Origin: an uncultured Bryobacteraceae bacterium
Lineage (GTDB): Bacteria > Acidobacteriota > Terriglobia > Bryobacterales > Bryobacteraceae
DNA length: 64,000 nucleotides
Direction of reading: 5' to 3'
Assembly: GCA_937920635.1 (NCBI GenBank)
Contig: CAKZUE010000020.1
Coordinates: 1-64,000 of the forward strand
The notes under the pieces were generated by a model. It saw only the letters and a program-made list of their open reading frames with translations. It was not told where the DNA came from and did no database searches. Positions 1 through 8,856 of the stretch are shown piece after piece. The translations under genes were made by a program, and so were the position numbers. Position 1 is the first letter of the stretch. Each line of letters opens with the position of its first letter.

Positions 1-9
1 GCATTCCGA

Positions 10-85
10 TGGTGGCCAGGGACGGACTCGAACCGCCGACGCCGGCCTTTTCAGGGCCGCGCTCTACCATCTGAGCTACCTGGCC
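10..85 (-). tRNA. tRNA-Phe (anticodon GAA)
   Basis: On the minus strand the segment folds as a standard cloverleaf. The acceptor stem GGCCAGG pairs with CCTGGCC, a D-arm AGCTCAG and a T-loop GGTTCGAGTCC are present, and the anticodon loop reads CTGAAAA, giving anticodon GAA for phenylalanine. The 3' CCA is encoded in the DNA. It sits next to a second tRNA on the same strand. Confidence 0.96.
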
Positions 86-158
86 GCCCGCTTTCAGACA
101 CAGTGTAACAAATCACCCGCCACCCCGCATCTGAAAGGCTGGCTCGAAGCAAGCAGAG

Positions 159-243
159 TGGTGCGGACGGGGAGAGTCGAACTCCCATGGGTTGCCCCGC
201 TGGATCCTAAGTCCAGTGCGTCTGCCAGTTCCGCCACGTCCGC
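159..243 (-). tRNA. tRNA-Leu (anticodon TAG)
   Basis: The minus strand reads GCGGACG at the 5' end, pairing with CGTCCGC at the 3' end, then discriminator A and an encoded CCA. The anticodon loop CTTAGGA gives TAG. A long variable arm follows the anticodon stem, as expected of a class II tRNA such as leucine. Confidence 0.95.
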
Positions 244-288
244 AGCGGCGTTTCATCCCAAGCATATCAAGGCGGCGCGGCGGCAGTC

Positions 289-846
289 CTACCGGGCCAT
301 CGCCCGGACCGCCGCTCCCGCGCGGTACAGCGGCGCGGGGCTGCCGCACCGGCAAGGTTCCGCCGAACGGCCCAGAGGCAGGCTGGACGGATCCGCGCCC
401 GCCGCCAGGTGGAATCCGTCGCGCGCGGCGCACTCATAGGCGATCAATTCCCCGCCGCTGCCGCGGATCTGCTCATAGGTTGGCACCCGGAACCAGTCCC
501 ACAACAAGTCATGGCTCCGCCGCGGCAATGGTCCTGAATTAACGTGCGAAAACACAAGAATCGGGAATTGCAAATCCGGCAATTCCAGTCCGCCTTCCAT
601 CAATCTTCGCGCCACTTCTTCCAGATCGTTCCACCAACCGGCGAGCGCCTGCGGGCGCAGGTCCGCCAGCTTTTCCGGCGTCCAATCTACGAGGCAGTGA
701 ACGCCTGCCGGCCCTGCCAGCTCGAGTCCGAGCACGGCCACCCGCGGCGCCGGATAGAGCGGGTAATGCAATGCGTGTTTCGCCTCTCGGCGATGCCGCC
801 GCGCCAGATCCAGCGCCTTGCGAAGCTCCTCCAGGGCGTGTTCCAT
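289..846 (-). CDS. hypothetical protein
   Basis: Open frame of 185 residues from an ATG at 846. I do not recognise the family. The N-terminal part is charged and helical (MEHALEELRKALDLARRHRR), followed by a mixed alpha/beta stretch with several WxxP and WNDLEE-type segments. There is no signal peptide or membrane segment. It lies downstream of the amidohydrolase on the same strand with a gap of about 67 bp, so it may be the last gene of the response-regulator run. The frame stays open upstream of 846, but that extension has no plausible start and an atypical Cys-rich composition. Confidence 0.6.
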   Translation of the reverse strand: MEHALEELRKALDLARRHRREAKHALHYPLYPAPRVAVLGLELAGPAGVHCLVDWTPEKLADLRPQALAGWWNDLEEVARRLMEGGLELPDLQFPILVFSHVNSGPLPRRSHDLLWDWFRVPTYEQIRGSGGELIAYECAARDGFHLAAGADPSSLPLGRSAEPCRCGSPAPLYRAGAAVRAMAR

Positions 847-913
847 TACCGGTGCGTTCTCCCTGCGAGGGTAGTGGCAGCCACCGGCGCAGACTCTCAG
901 CGATTGCGGGGAG

Positions 914-1846
914 CTAGGGCATTTGCATGAGACGGAGTAGGTTGTTTCCGAACACCGCCCGTGCGTCCTCAACCGATACGCCAATCCGGGCCAGTGCCTG
1001 GCACTGCCTCTCAAACACGTTGCTCACCCATCCGCGGGGAAAGAACGAGGAGTCCGAGCCGAACAGCAGGCGCTGCGGCCCCATCACTTCCAGCGCGCGC
1101 TCGAAAACCTGCTCCAGCGTGGGCGGCGGCGCCACATACTTCGTCCACGTATTCGACGAAGAGGTGTCGAAGCACACGTTCGGGCACAGCGACGCGATCA
1201 TCAGCGCTTCGCGGAAGTAGCCCGCGCCAAAGTGCGGAATGACGAACCGCAGCTTCGGATGCCGCAAGGCGAGCGGGTGCAGATCCACGGGGTTCGAAAA
1301 GCGCATGTCGAACAGCGACGGCGCGCCCACGCGGGCGCGGATGCCGACGCTCAAAACGCCGCAGTGGACGGAGACGATGGCATGATGGCGCTCCGCCACC
1401 TGAAGGATCTCTTCGACGCGCGGATCCGAAAGCGGATAGCCGTGCATGGCGGGCAACAGGCACACGCCGCGCAACCCCTGTTGCAGCCAGTGTTCGGTTC
1501 GCGCCGCCGCATCCTGCATCAGAGGATTCAGAAAGAACCAGCCATGGAACCGCTCCGGATGCGACTGCACGGCCTGCGCCACGCTCTGCTCGTCGCCTGG
1601 GAGCGAGGCCAGCAGCACGGCGCGCGCAACGCAGTGGCGATCGAGCTCGCCAACCCATTTCGAGGCGAACTCGCGCGGGTCTTCCGGAGGCTCATCGACT
1701 CCGGCGCGCGCGCAGGCGGCAGCGGCGCTCTCGAGCCCCGCCTGCCCGGCCAGCAGGCCGAAAAAGCCGCGGGAAAAGAAGTGCAGGTGCGCATCCGCCA
1801 CTTGCAGCGGACCCCAGGGAGAGTCTTTGCGGATTTCTTGCGTCAT
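914..1846 (-). CDS. amidohydrolase family protein (Amidohydro_2)
   Basis: A 310-residue metal-dependent hydrolase of the amidohydrolase-2 (TIM-barrel) type. The N-terminal metal motif appears as DAHLHF (HxH). Later conserved histidines are in SVHCGV and VIPHFGAGY, and the terminal aspartate region is LLFGSDSSFF. The family includes decarboxylases and lactone or amide hydrolases acting on aromatic or sugar-derived acids; the substrate here cannot be read from sequence. The start ATG at 1846 overlaps the response regulator stop by four bases (ATGA), which indicates translational coupling. The enzyme may therefore be expressed together with the signalling pair, or simply lie downstream of it. 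Confidence 0.85.
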   Translation of the reverse strand: MTQEIRKDSPWGPLQVADAHLHFFSRGFFGLLAGQAGLESAAAACARAGVDEPPEDPREFASKWVGELDRHCVARAVLLASLPGDEQSVAQAVQSHPERFHGWFFLNPLMQDAAARTEHWLQQGLRGVCLLPAMHGYPLSDPRVEEILQVAERHHAIVSVHCGVLSVGIRARVGAPSLFDMRFSNPVDLHPLALRHPKLRFVIPHFGAGYFREALMIASLCPNVCFDTSSSNTWTKYVAPPPTLEQVFERALEVMGPQRLLFGSDSSFFPRGWVSNVFERQCQALARIGVSVEDARAVFGNNLLRLMQMP

Positions 1847-2511
1847 GCCGAGGCGCCCAACTCCGAGGACCGCGTCAGCCCCTCGGCCACAGCGATCTGG
1901 GTGAGCGTGGCTACATTGCTCACATTCAGTTTCCGCATCAGGCTCTTGCGGTAGCCGCGCACGGTTTCCAGGCTGAGGTCGAGGATGCCGGCGATTTCCT
2001 TGCTGGACCGGCCCTCGGCAATCAGCCGCATCACCTGAAGCTCGCGCGGCGTGAGCACGGACAGCACGGAAGAGTTGCGCCGCGTGAAGTCGCCCTTGCG
2101 GACGCATTCGAGGAACTTGTCGGAAACCTCCGGGCTCAGGTAGGTGCCGCCCCGCGCCACGGCATGCAGGGCCGCGATCAGATCCGCCTGGCTGGCCTTT
2201 TTCAGCACGAAGCCGCGGGCGCCGCTGCGCATGGCCTGCACCACCGAGGCCTCGTCGTCGTACATCGACAAAATCACCACCTTCGACCCGGGCGACTCGC
2301 GCAACAGCTCCACCGTGGCTTCGATGCCATTGATGCCGGGCAGGCTCAGATCCATCACCACCAGGTGCGGGCGCATGCGGGCTGCCAGCGCCACCGCCTG
2401 CCCGCCTGTTTCAGCCTCGCCCACCACGTGGAAGTCTCCCGAAGCCTCGAGCAGGGCGCGCAGCCCGTCCCGGATGATGCGGTGGTCGTCAACCAGGAGA
2501 ATCGTGTACAT
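1843..2511 (-). CDS. LuxR/NarL-family response regulator
   Basis: A 222-residue two-domain regulator. The receiver domain covers about residues 3-120, with the acidic pocket DD at 8-9, the predicted phospho-acceptor Asp54 in VVMDLSLPG and the later Lys in FVLKKAS. The C-terminal LuxR helix-turn-helix begins at LTPRELQVMRLIAEG and continues through SSKEIAGILDLSLETVRGY. Its ATG shares one base with the stop of the upstream histidine kinase-like gene (TGATG), and its own stop overlaps the amidohydrolase start. The partner kinase lacks recognisable ATP-binding motifs, so the phosphate source is uncertain. Confidence 0.93.
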   Translation of the reverse strand: MYTILLVDDHRIIRDGLRALLEASGDFHVVGEAETGGQAVALAARMRPHLVVMDLSLPGINGIEATVELLRESPGSKVVILSMYDDEASVVQAMRSGARGFVLKKASQADLIAALHAVARGGTYLSPEVSDKFLECVRKGDFTRRNSSVLSVLTPRELQVMRLIAEGRSSKEIAGILDLSLETVRGYRKSLMRKLNVSNVATLTQIAVAEGLTRSSELGASA

Positions 2512-3113
2512 CAGCCGTTCTCCTCCAGTTGCAATTCGATGACCGTGCCTTCCGCCGCGGTGCGCCGTCTGATCGTGATTCCGGTGGCGCGGGCGGCGCC
2601 GCGGAGCGCGCTTTCGATCCCCGGATCCATGGGACGCGCCGTTTCGATGCGGATCCTGTCAGCCAGCAAAGCGATTTCCGTTGGACGCCCGCCGCCCTCC
2701 GTGGCGAGGAGAACGTCGCGCACCAGTTCGCACAGAGCCTCAGCCTGGGAGGACGCCCACGGTGCTGGCTTCGAGGCGGCTTGCAGCTCCGCGCCATACG
2801 CCTCGGCCAGCAGGCGGAGCGCGCCCTCCACGCCGCGCCGCGCGGCCAGGCCGGGCGCGGCCTCCTGGCTCAGCAGACGCACCTGCCTGACGGCGGATTC
2901 CAGCGCGCCGGAGAGCTTTGCGAACAGCTCCTCCTGCTGCGGCGTGACAGCGTCCAGCGTGCCGCGCAGCAGCTCCGCCGTCAATCCGGCTGCGCACAGC
3001 AGCGGACCCGTCTCGTCGTGCAGCAGACGGCTCAGGCGCCTCCGCTCGGCATCGCGGAGCCGCTGCACGGCAGGGGTTTCGCTCGCACTCGAACGGGCGG
3101 CCGCAGCCATCAT
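2511..3113 (-). CDS. HisKA_3-type histidine kinase homologue lacking clear ATP-binding motifs
   Basis: A 200-residue cytoplasmic protein with no membrane segment or sensor domain. The dimerisation/phospho-acceptor helix is clear: RRRLSRLLHDETGPLL fits the NarX/DegS-type HisKA_3 motif, with His32 as acceptor. The C-terminal half aligns in length with an HATPase domain, but I see no N-box asparagine. The expected segment reads ELVRDVLLATEGGG, and no DxGxG box follows. It therefore looks like a degenerate kinase that may act as a phosphatase or phosphotransfer partner. It is translationally coupled to the LuxR-type regulator (shared base at 2511). The start is ATG 3113 or the next ATG at 3110. 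Confidence 0.75.
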   Translation of the reverse strand: MMAAAARSSASETPAVQRLRDAERRRLSRLLHDETGPLLCAAGLTAELLRGTLDAVTPQQEELFAKLSGALESAVRQVRLLSQEAAPGLAARRGVEGALRLLAEAYGAELQAASKPAPWASSQAEALCELVRDVLLATEGGGRPTEIALLADRIRIETARPMDPGIESALRGAARATGITIRRRTAAEGTVIELQLEENG

Positions 3114-3169
3114 GCCCTATGATAGGGCAGTTTTACAAATTCTCAAAGCCTGTTTCAAACAGGAACGCG

Positions 3170-3397
3170 CTATTCTGTTTCCGTTTGCCGGCCGGTCCTC
3201 CTGAGGCTCAACAGCGCGATCGCCGCCACGGCGGCGTTGGCGCCGATCACCGGCGCGGCGCCCAGCAGAACGCCGTACGCGATCCAGACCAGCGCCGCGC
3301 CCGCCTGCACCAGGCGCAGCCGCCGCGGGTCGCGCACCAGATAGGAGGCGGCGAACAGCCCCGTCGCCGCCCACCCGATGCCGTCGGCAAGGCTCAT
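3170..3397 (-). CDS. small multi-pass membrane protein
   Basis: A 75-residue hydrophobic protein with about three predicted membrane helices ([51 protein letters not shown]) and a charged tail ending [10 protein letters not shown]. It resembles short YgjV/SWEET-like inner membrane proteins in layout, but I cannot name a function. The ATG at 3397 overlaps the HAD phosphatase stop by four bases, so the two are probably cotranslated. Confidence 0.7.
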   Translation of the reverse strand: MSLADGIGWAATGLFAASYLVRDPRRLRLVQAGAALVWIAYGVLLGAAPVIGANAAVAAIALLSLRRTGRQTETE

Positions 3398-4224
3398 GAC
3401 TGCACCGCCCAGGGCTGCGCCGGCGCGGCAGAAGGACCGGCGAAGCTGAGCCGGTCCGTGCGCACTTTGGTCCATTCCCGGAGCGGGAAGCCGTGCGCTT
3501 CGAAAAACGCGCGCACCCGCGCCGAGTCCCAGCCCAGGATCTCTTCCATCACCGGCACCGCCACGCTCAGGGCGTCGTCGCTGAGCACCGTGCGCCGGGC
3601 GATCTGGGTGATGAACCGGTTCTCGCTCACCGCCACCGTGAGCCCGTCGTTGCGGTTCAGGTGCAGCATCACATGGATGTCCGAGCTGCCGTCGCCGACA
3701 TAGACGACCCGGTTGTAACTGATGCCCAGTTTCTGGCGGATTTCTTCGAGCACCGCCACTTTGCCGTAGCCGGCGCTGACGCGCTTGATGCCGAGAATCT
3801 CGCCTGTTTCAGCGTGATATTCGAATTGCGTCCCGTGGATATTGGCGGCGGGAATGACGCCTTCCAATGCCGCATGAATCACCTCCTCGGGCGCGGCGGA
3901 AATCACGTGAAAGGTGAAGTCGACGCCCTCCAGATTCTGGAGGATTTGCGCCAGCAGATGGATGTTCTTCTTCAACCGGATCCGCCGCCCCGCCTCCCGC
4001 AGATGGTGTGTCCTGACGGCGCGGAAATCCGTGTCGTGCAAAAGCAGATAGGCAAGCTCGCCGCCCTGTTGCACCAGGTGCAGCCGTTCCAGAGACCGGA
4101 CTCTTTCTTCGAATTCCTGCACGCCGATCAGTTCGCTCAGGACGAGCCCTGAGTCGTTGAAACTGAGCGTGTGGTCGAAGTCGCTTGCCAACAAATGGAG
4201 TTTTCGATTCGTGTTTACGGCCAT
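3394..4224 (-). CDS. HAD-superfamily phosphatase (phosphoserine phosphatase-like)
   Basis: A 276-residue HAD hydrolase. Motif I is DFDHT at residues 15-19. The motif III lysine is in the AGYGKVAVL region, and motif IV is [14 protein letters not shown]. The insert between motifs resembles phosphoserine phosphatase-like and eukaryotic LHPP/PHOSPHO-like proteins, but the substrate is not evident. The ATG at 4224 is chosen because a strong Shine-Dalgarno (GGAGGAGG) lies just upstream; the frame continues further upstream without another ribosome site. It heads the minus-strand run that continues through the small membrane protein and signalling genes. Confidence 0.85.
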   Translation of the reverse strand: MAVNTNRKLHLLASDFDHTLSFNDSGLVLSELIGVQEFEERVRSLERLHLVQQGGELAYLLLHDTDFRAVRTHHLREAGRRIRLKKNIHLLAQILQNLEGVDFTFHVISAAPEEVIHAALEGVIPAANIHGTQFEYHAETGEILGIKRVSAGYGKVAVLEEIRQKLGISYNRVVYVGDGSSDIHVMLHLNRNDGLTVAVSENRFITQIARRTVLSDDALSVAVPVMEEILGWDSARVRAFFEAHGFPLREWTKVRTDRLSFAGPSAAPAQPWAVQS

Positions 4225-4563
4225 GGGAGTTCCTCCTCCAGACGAGGCTTTCAATATCAGGTTTTCAGCCCGCTGTAAAACAGAAGTTGCGGCTGAATGA
4301 ATATCGCCTGACGGGGCGAGGCCGAAGGGGAAAGTGCGACAGGGGAGGCAAGGGGCCGACAAGGGCCTCTCATCTTGCAGTATGCCACAAAAAGCGCTGA
4401 ACAGGGGGCGGAGGAGCCCCCGTCCGTATCCAGTAGCGGCGAATGTTGAAGCTTGACGTCAATCCTGGCCAGCGCGCTCCGGCCGCCCCCCCGCCATTCC
4501 CCTGCCCGCCGCAAGGCCGGCCCGCTTCAGACGCGCAGGCCGGCAAACCGCTAGAATCGGAAC
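4225..4563. other. intergenic region between divergent HAD phosphatase and tpiA
   Basis: About 340 bp without a convincing gene. It must carry the promoters for both divergent genes. A strong hairpin (GGGGGC at 4404-4409, loop GGAGGA, GCCCCC at 4416-4421) is visible but has no T-tract after it, so it is not a clear terminator. No confident promoter hexamers were identified. Confidence 0.5.
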
Positions 4564-5316
<753 letters not shown>

Positions 5317-5320
5317 CCGG

Positions 5321-5350
5321 AAATGGGGACTGGAACCACTGTCCCCTTTT
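5321..5350. terminator. terminator-like hairpin after tpiA
   Basis: Imperfect palindrome with AAATGGGGAC on the left and GTCCCCTTTT on the right around a 10-nt loop, ending in a T-run. It starts only a few bases after the tpiA stop and resembles the hairpin after the monooxygenase gene near 29.62 kb, so it may belong to a dispersed family. Confidence 0.6.
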
Positions 5351-5531
5351 CAGGTTCCCGTCACAGCACTCACCCGCAAAGCGAATCTCGCCCCTGCGCA
5401 AGTCCGGGGCGGCCCGCAACCTCACGAGAGGCTGTCTCCGTGGGTGGATTTCTCTGCCCTTTCCGGTGCTCCTGCCGGCTCTGGCGCCATGTGCGGGCCA
5501 GAACAGCATTTCGATGCCCCATGCTGCCGCG

Positions 5532-5565
5532 AAAAAAGGGGAATTGTGTTCCTGTCCCCTTTTTT
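5532..5565. terminator. bidirectional rho-independent terminator
   Basis: A perfect 11-bp stem, AAAAAAGGGGA at 5532-5542 pairing with TCCCCTTTTTT at 5555-5565, with a 12-nt loop. An A-run on one side and a T-run on the other let it work for both convergent genes. It ends directly before the stop codon of the minus-strand gene at 5567. Confidence 0.75.
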
Positions 5566-5566
5566 G

Positions 5567-6406
5567 CTATTGCTCGATCACCTCAGTGATGCGGGAGTCG
5601 GTCTGGAATTTACGGTAGTCGCGCCATGAGACCTCGACTTCCATATCCAGCTTCTTGACCAGCGCCACGCGCGCGCCGAGCCGCATCCAGGCGCGCGACG
5701 GCAGCCAGACCTCGCCATGCACACGGCGCTGCTCAAACGTCATGCGCGCGCCGGGATCCAGCTTGGCCAGGATCCACCCGAAGCGCACCGGCGCGATCGT
5801 GTCCGCCTCGACTCGGACCCACTGGTAGTCCTGCTGATCGATCCATAGCCGCCCCCGGAACTTCGACAGCAGCTCCGCCCGTTTCGCTTTGCCCTTGTAT
5901 CCGGGCTTCGGTTCCGCTTCGATGATCCACACGGGGCGCCCTTCCAGCTCGTCCTGGCCCGCCAGGCGGAAGATGAATGCGTCCGGAATCTCGCGGGCGA
6001 ATTCGCGCCCCTCGCGGCGGCGCTTCTCCTGCTCGCTCAGACGGCGGGCGCGCTGGCCGGGATCCTGGGACCGGCGCCGGGAGAGCTCGCGGTCGAGCTT
6101 CTCGGCCTCCTTGCGGGCTTCGGCCTCGCTCAGCGGCTTGCCATTCTTCGCTATCAGCTTTTCGTAAGGCTCGCCGTCGATCACGAGAACGTCAAAGGTG
6201 CGGGACTCGGTCTTGACGATGCGCCCGTCACGCCCGTATTCCCGCTGCTCAGTGTGCTGCACATAGCTGTAGTCGTTGGCGCGTTCAAAGTTCAGCCGGT
6301 CCCGCTCGACGCTGCGGCGGATGATCTCCAGCGGATCCGGATCCTGGCCGAAGAGACCCGGCAGCGGCAGCAGCAGACAGGCGCACAGCACCGGCGGCAT
6401 TCTCAT
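5567..6406 (-). CDS. secreted protein of unknown function
   Basis: About 279 residues beginning with a signal peptide (MRMPPVLCACLLLPLPGLFG, then QDPDP). The mature part is rich in charged residues. It has a helical segment around EAEKLDRELSRRRSQDPGQR, then a beta-rich C-terminal half with RPVWIIEAEPKPGYKG and RLWIDQQDYQWVRVEADT. That arrangement recalls outer-membrane lipoprotein-sorting or LolA-like folds, but the family is not certain. The ATG at 6406 is chosen because it gives the tighter signal peptide; an ATG at 6427 would add seven residues. It lies 54 bp after the soluble histidine kinase gene on the same strand. Confidence 0.75.
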   Translation of the reverse strand: MRMPPVLCACLLLPLPGLFGQDPDPLEIIRRSVERDRLNFERANDYSYVQHTEQREYGRDGRIVKTESRTFDVLVIDGEPYEKLIAKNGKPLSEAEARKEAEKLDRELSRRRSQDPGQRARRLSEQEKRRREGREFAREIPDAFIFRLAGQDELEGRPVWIIEAEPKPGYKGKAKRAELLSKFRGRLWIDQQDYQWVRVEADTIAPVRFGWILAKLDPGARMTFEQRRVHGEVWLPSRAWMRLGARVALVKKLDMEVEVSWRDYRKFQTDSRITEVIEQ

Positions 6407-6460
6407 CACTTCAATAGGACGCGGCAAACGGGCGCAGGATTCCCGGATTTCAGTCGCAGC

Positions 6461-7114
6461 TCAGGTGACGGGCGCACGGATGGTAAAGACGGCGCCGGAG
6501 GCGGAGGCGCGGTTGGCCGCGGTCACGGACGCGCCATTGGCTTCCACCAGAGTGCGCACGATGTGAAGCCCGAGCCCGGCATGCCGGGAGCGCGTGGAAA
6601 AGCGGGCGGTGAAGATCTTGGGCAGGATCGCCTCGTCGATGCCGGGGCCATTGTCGATGACGTCAATGACCAGGCGGGCATCTTCGATGCGGGAATGGAT
6701 TTCGATGTCGCCGCTGTCGCGGTCTTTCATGGCCTGGGCGGCGTTCAGCAACAGATTCATGAATACCCGCTCCCAGTCGGCGGCGTTGCCCGGCAGCCGG
6801 TGGTCGCGGCCGATGCGGCGGTGGACGCGGATTTTGGCGCCGGCAAGGTGGCGGAGGAAGTCGCGCAGGAACGTCTCGGCGCGGTCGACCACTTCGCTCA
6901 GCTCCGCGCCGGCGCGCGTCTGATCGGCGTACACGCCGACAATGCGCCGGCCCCGGTCCACGCTGCGGAACAGCGTTTCGGCAAGCTCGCGCCAGCGCTC
7001 GTCCGAGACGAGAATCTCGGCGGCGTCGGAGATGGTTTCGAAGACATTGTTGAGGTCGTGCACCAGCCCCGGAAGCGTGAGATCCGCGCCGGCCCGTGCA
7101 TCCTGATCGCTCAC
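6461..7114 (-). CDS. soluble histidine kinase
   Basis: A 217-residue kinase core without sensor domain or membrane helices. The phospho-acceptor helix is LVHDLNNVFETI with His19. The ATPase domain has an N-box in FMNLLLNAAQAM, a G1 box DNGPGID and a G2 box GLGLHIVRTL. The GTG start overlaps the aroA stop by four bases (GTGA), so it is translated from the aroA message. No response regulator is adjacent. The closest in the window, at 1.8-2.5 kb, sits with a kinase homologue lacking these boxes, so crosstalk is conceivable but unproven. Confidence 0.87.
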   Translation of the reverse strand: MSDQDARAGADLTLPGLVHDLNNVFETISDAAEILVSDERWRELAETLFRSVDRGRRIVGVYADQTRAGAELSEVVDRAETFLRDFLRHLAGAKIRVHRRIGRDHRLPGNAADWERVFMNLLLNAAQAMKDRDSGDIEIHSRIEDARLVIDVIDNGPGIDEAILPKIFTARFSTRSRHAGLGLHIVRTLVEANGASVTAANRASASGAVFTIRAPVT

Positions 7115-8403
7115 GGCCCCTCCTCTGCGGCGACCTCTCGCAGTTTACTCCAGAATTCAGGAAAAGAAACGGAGGCGGCTTCGGCGCCTTCAATGGCGAC
7201 GGGCCCGTCGGCCGACAGGGCTGCGACGGCGAATGCCATCGCGATGCGGTGATCGCCGAAGCTCGACACCGACCCGGAGCGGAACTGCTGGCGGCCTTCC
7301 ACGCGGAGCCCGTCCGGAGCGGTTTCCACCCGGATGCCCAGGCGGCGCAGGTTCTCCGCAACGGTCTCGATGCGGTCTGTCTCCTTGACGCGGAGTTCGG
7401 CGGCGTCGCGCACGGTGAGGCCCTGCTCGCTGACGGCGCCCATCACGGCGAGCACGGGAATCTCGTCGATCAGCGCCGCGGACAGTCCCTTCTCGATGAC
7501 GCCGCCGGCAAGCCTGGCGCCGCGCACGCGAAGCACGCCGACGGGTTCGCCGTGGCGCATGCCGATGTCGAGCACCTGGATATTGGCGCCGGCGGAGACG
7601 AGGAAATCGACGAGCGCCGCCCGCGTGGGATTGAGGCCGATGTTTTCCAGGATCAGATCCGACCCTTCCAGCATCGCGGCGGCGGCGAGAAAGAAGGCGG
7701 CCGAGCTGAGATCGCCCGGCACGATCAACTCGCGTGGCTCGAGCCGCGCCGGGCCGCGCACGCGCGCCCAGCCAGACCCGAACTCCACCTCGGCCCCGAA
7801 CTCGCGCAGCGCCACCTCGGTGTGATCGCGCGTGCGCGCGGGTTCGCGAACGGCCGTCACTCCTTCGGCCATCAGACCGGCCAGCAGAACGCAGCTTTTC
7901 ACCTGCGCGCTGGCCACAGGCATCTCGTATTCGATCGGCTGAAGCGCCCCGCCGCGGATGACCAGCGGCGGGAACTTTCCATCGCGGGCTTCGACCTCCG
8001 CCCCCATGCGGCGCAGCGGTTCCATGATGCGCTGCATCGGGCGGCGCGAGAGGCTCTCGTCGCCGGTGAGGCGCGATTCAAACGGCTGTCCGGCCAGCAG
8101 CCCGGAGAGCATGCGGATGGTGGAGCCGGAGTTGCCGGCGTCCAGGTCGCCTTCCGGCGCCCGGTAGCCGTGCAGGCTTCGGCCGCGGATGCGGACTTCG
8201 GTCCCCTCCACCTCCACCTCGACTCCGAGCGAGCGGAGGCAGCGAAGCGTGGAGTGGCAATCGGCGCCGGTGGAGTAATTGCGGATCGTCGAGAGCCCCC
8301 CGGCGGCGGAGGCCAGCATCGCGTAGCGGTGAGAAATGGATTTGTCGCCCGGCAGCGTGAGGCTGCCATGGAGGCGGCGCGCCGGGTGGATCACTTCAAC
8401 CAT
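7111..8403 (-). CDS. aroA: 3-phosphoshikimate 1-carboxyvinyltransferase (EPSP synthase)
   Basis: A 430-residue enzyme of the shikimate pathway that transfers enolpyruvyl from PEP to shikimate 3-phosphate. Visible signatures are LPGDKSISHR near the N-terminus, GNSGSTIRML, the SSAAFFLAAAAML region, IDEIPVLAV, ELRVKETDRIE and FGDHRIAMAFAV. The ATG at 8403 has AAAGGA upstream at suitable spacing and is preferred over an ATG five codons earlier. The preceding FxLYD-type gene ends about 20 bp upstream, and the downstream histidine kinase overlaps the stop. Confidence 0.97.
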   Translation of the reverse strand: MVEVIHPARRLHGSLTLPGDKSISHRYAMLASAAGGLSTIRNYSTGADCHSTLRCLRSLGVEVEVEGTEVRIRGRSLHGYRAPEGDLDAGNSGSTIRMLSGLLAGQPFESRLTGDESLSRRPMQRIMEPLRRMGAEVEARDGKFPPLVIRGGALQPIEYEMPVASAQVKSCVLLAGLMAEGVTAVREPARTRDHTEVALREFGAEVEFGSGWARVRGPARLEPRELIVPGDLSSAAFFLAAAAMLEGSDLILENIGLNPTRAALVDFLVSAGANIQVLDIGMRHGEPVGVLRVRGARLAGGVIEKGLSAALIDEIPVLAVMGAVSEQGLTVRDAAELRVKETDRIETVAENLRRLGIRVETAPDGLRVEGRQQFRSGSVSSFGDHRIAMAFAVAALSADGPVAIEGAEAASVSFPEFWSKLREVAAEEGP

Positions 8404-8423
8404 CCGAAATCCTTTCACAAGTT

Positions 8424-8819
8424 CTATTCGATGGGATACGGGCCGCTTTTCAACAGCGGATAGTAACGCCTGCCACGGTCCTGCATTTCGAGCCGGATCG
8501 AGACGGCGCGCGCCGGCGGCAGCGCCTGGAGCATGAACACCGACTCTTCGCCCGGCGCGAGCTCTTCAGGTTCGAGGTCGGTGCGGCGTGTGGAAACGAC
8601 CTTTTCATCGGAACTGAGAAACTCTAACACCAGAACTGGAAAGCGGACCGCGGCGCTCCCGATGTTCCGGACGCGCCCGTCGATATGCAGACGCTCCTCC
8701 TGCCGCTGCGCCTGGAACTCGACGACCTCGAAGCGGGGCGGTTCCGGCTTGCGGCGGGATTGTCCGAAGGCCCAGAATGAGAGGATTGTCGCGGTCAGCG
8801 CGAGCAGCCGCGGGATCAT
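8424..8819 (-). CDS. secreted FxLYD-like domain protein
   Basis: 131 residues with an N-terminal signal sequence (MIPRLLALTATILSFWAFG). A single beta-sandwich-like domain follows, containing LHIDGRVRNIGSAAVRFPVLVLEF and EELAPGEESVFML. This pattern (N-x-G, then a later P-G-E with an aromatic) matches FxLYD-type domains found in exported proteins. It is the first gene of the aroA/kinase run, 20 bp upstream of aroA. Confidence 0.7.
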   Translation of the reverse strand: MIPRLLALTATILSFWAFGQSRRKPEPPRFEVVEFQAQRQEERLHIDGRVRNIGSAAVRFPVLVLEFLSSDEKVVSTRRTDLEPEELAPGEESVFMLQALPPARAVSIRLEMQDRGRRYYPLLKSGPYPIE

Positions 8820-8856
8820 CTAAATCAGTGTAGCGAAAGAAGAGGATCGGAGAGAA

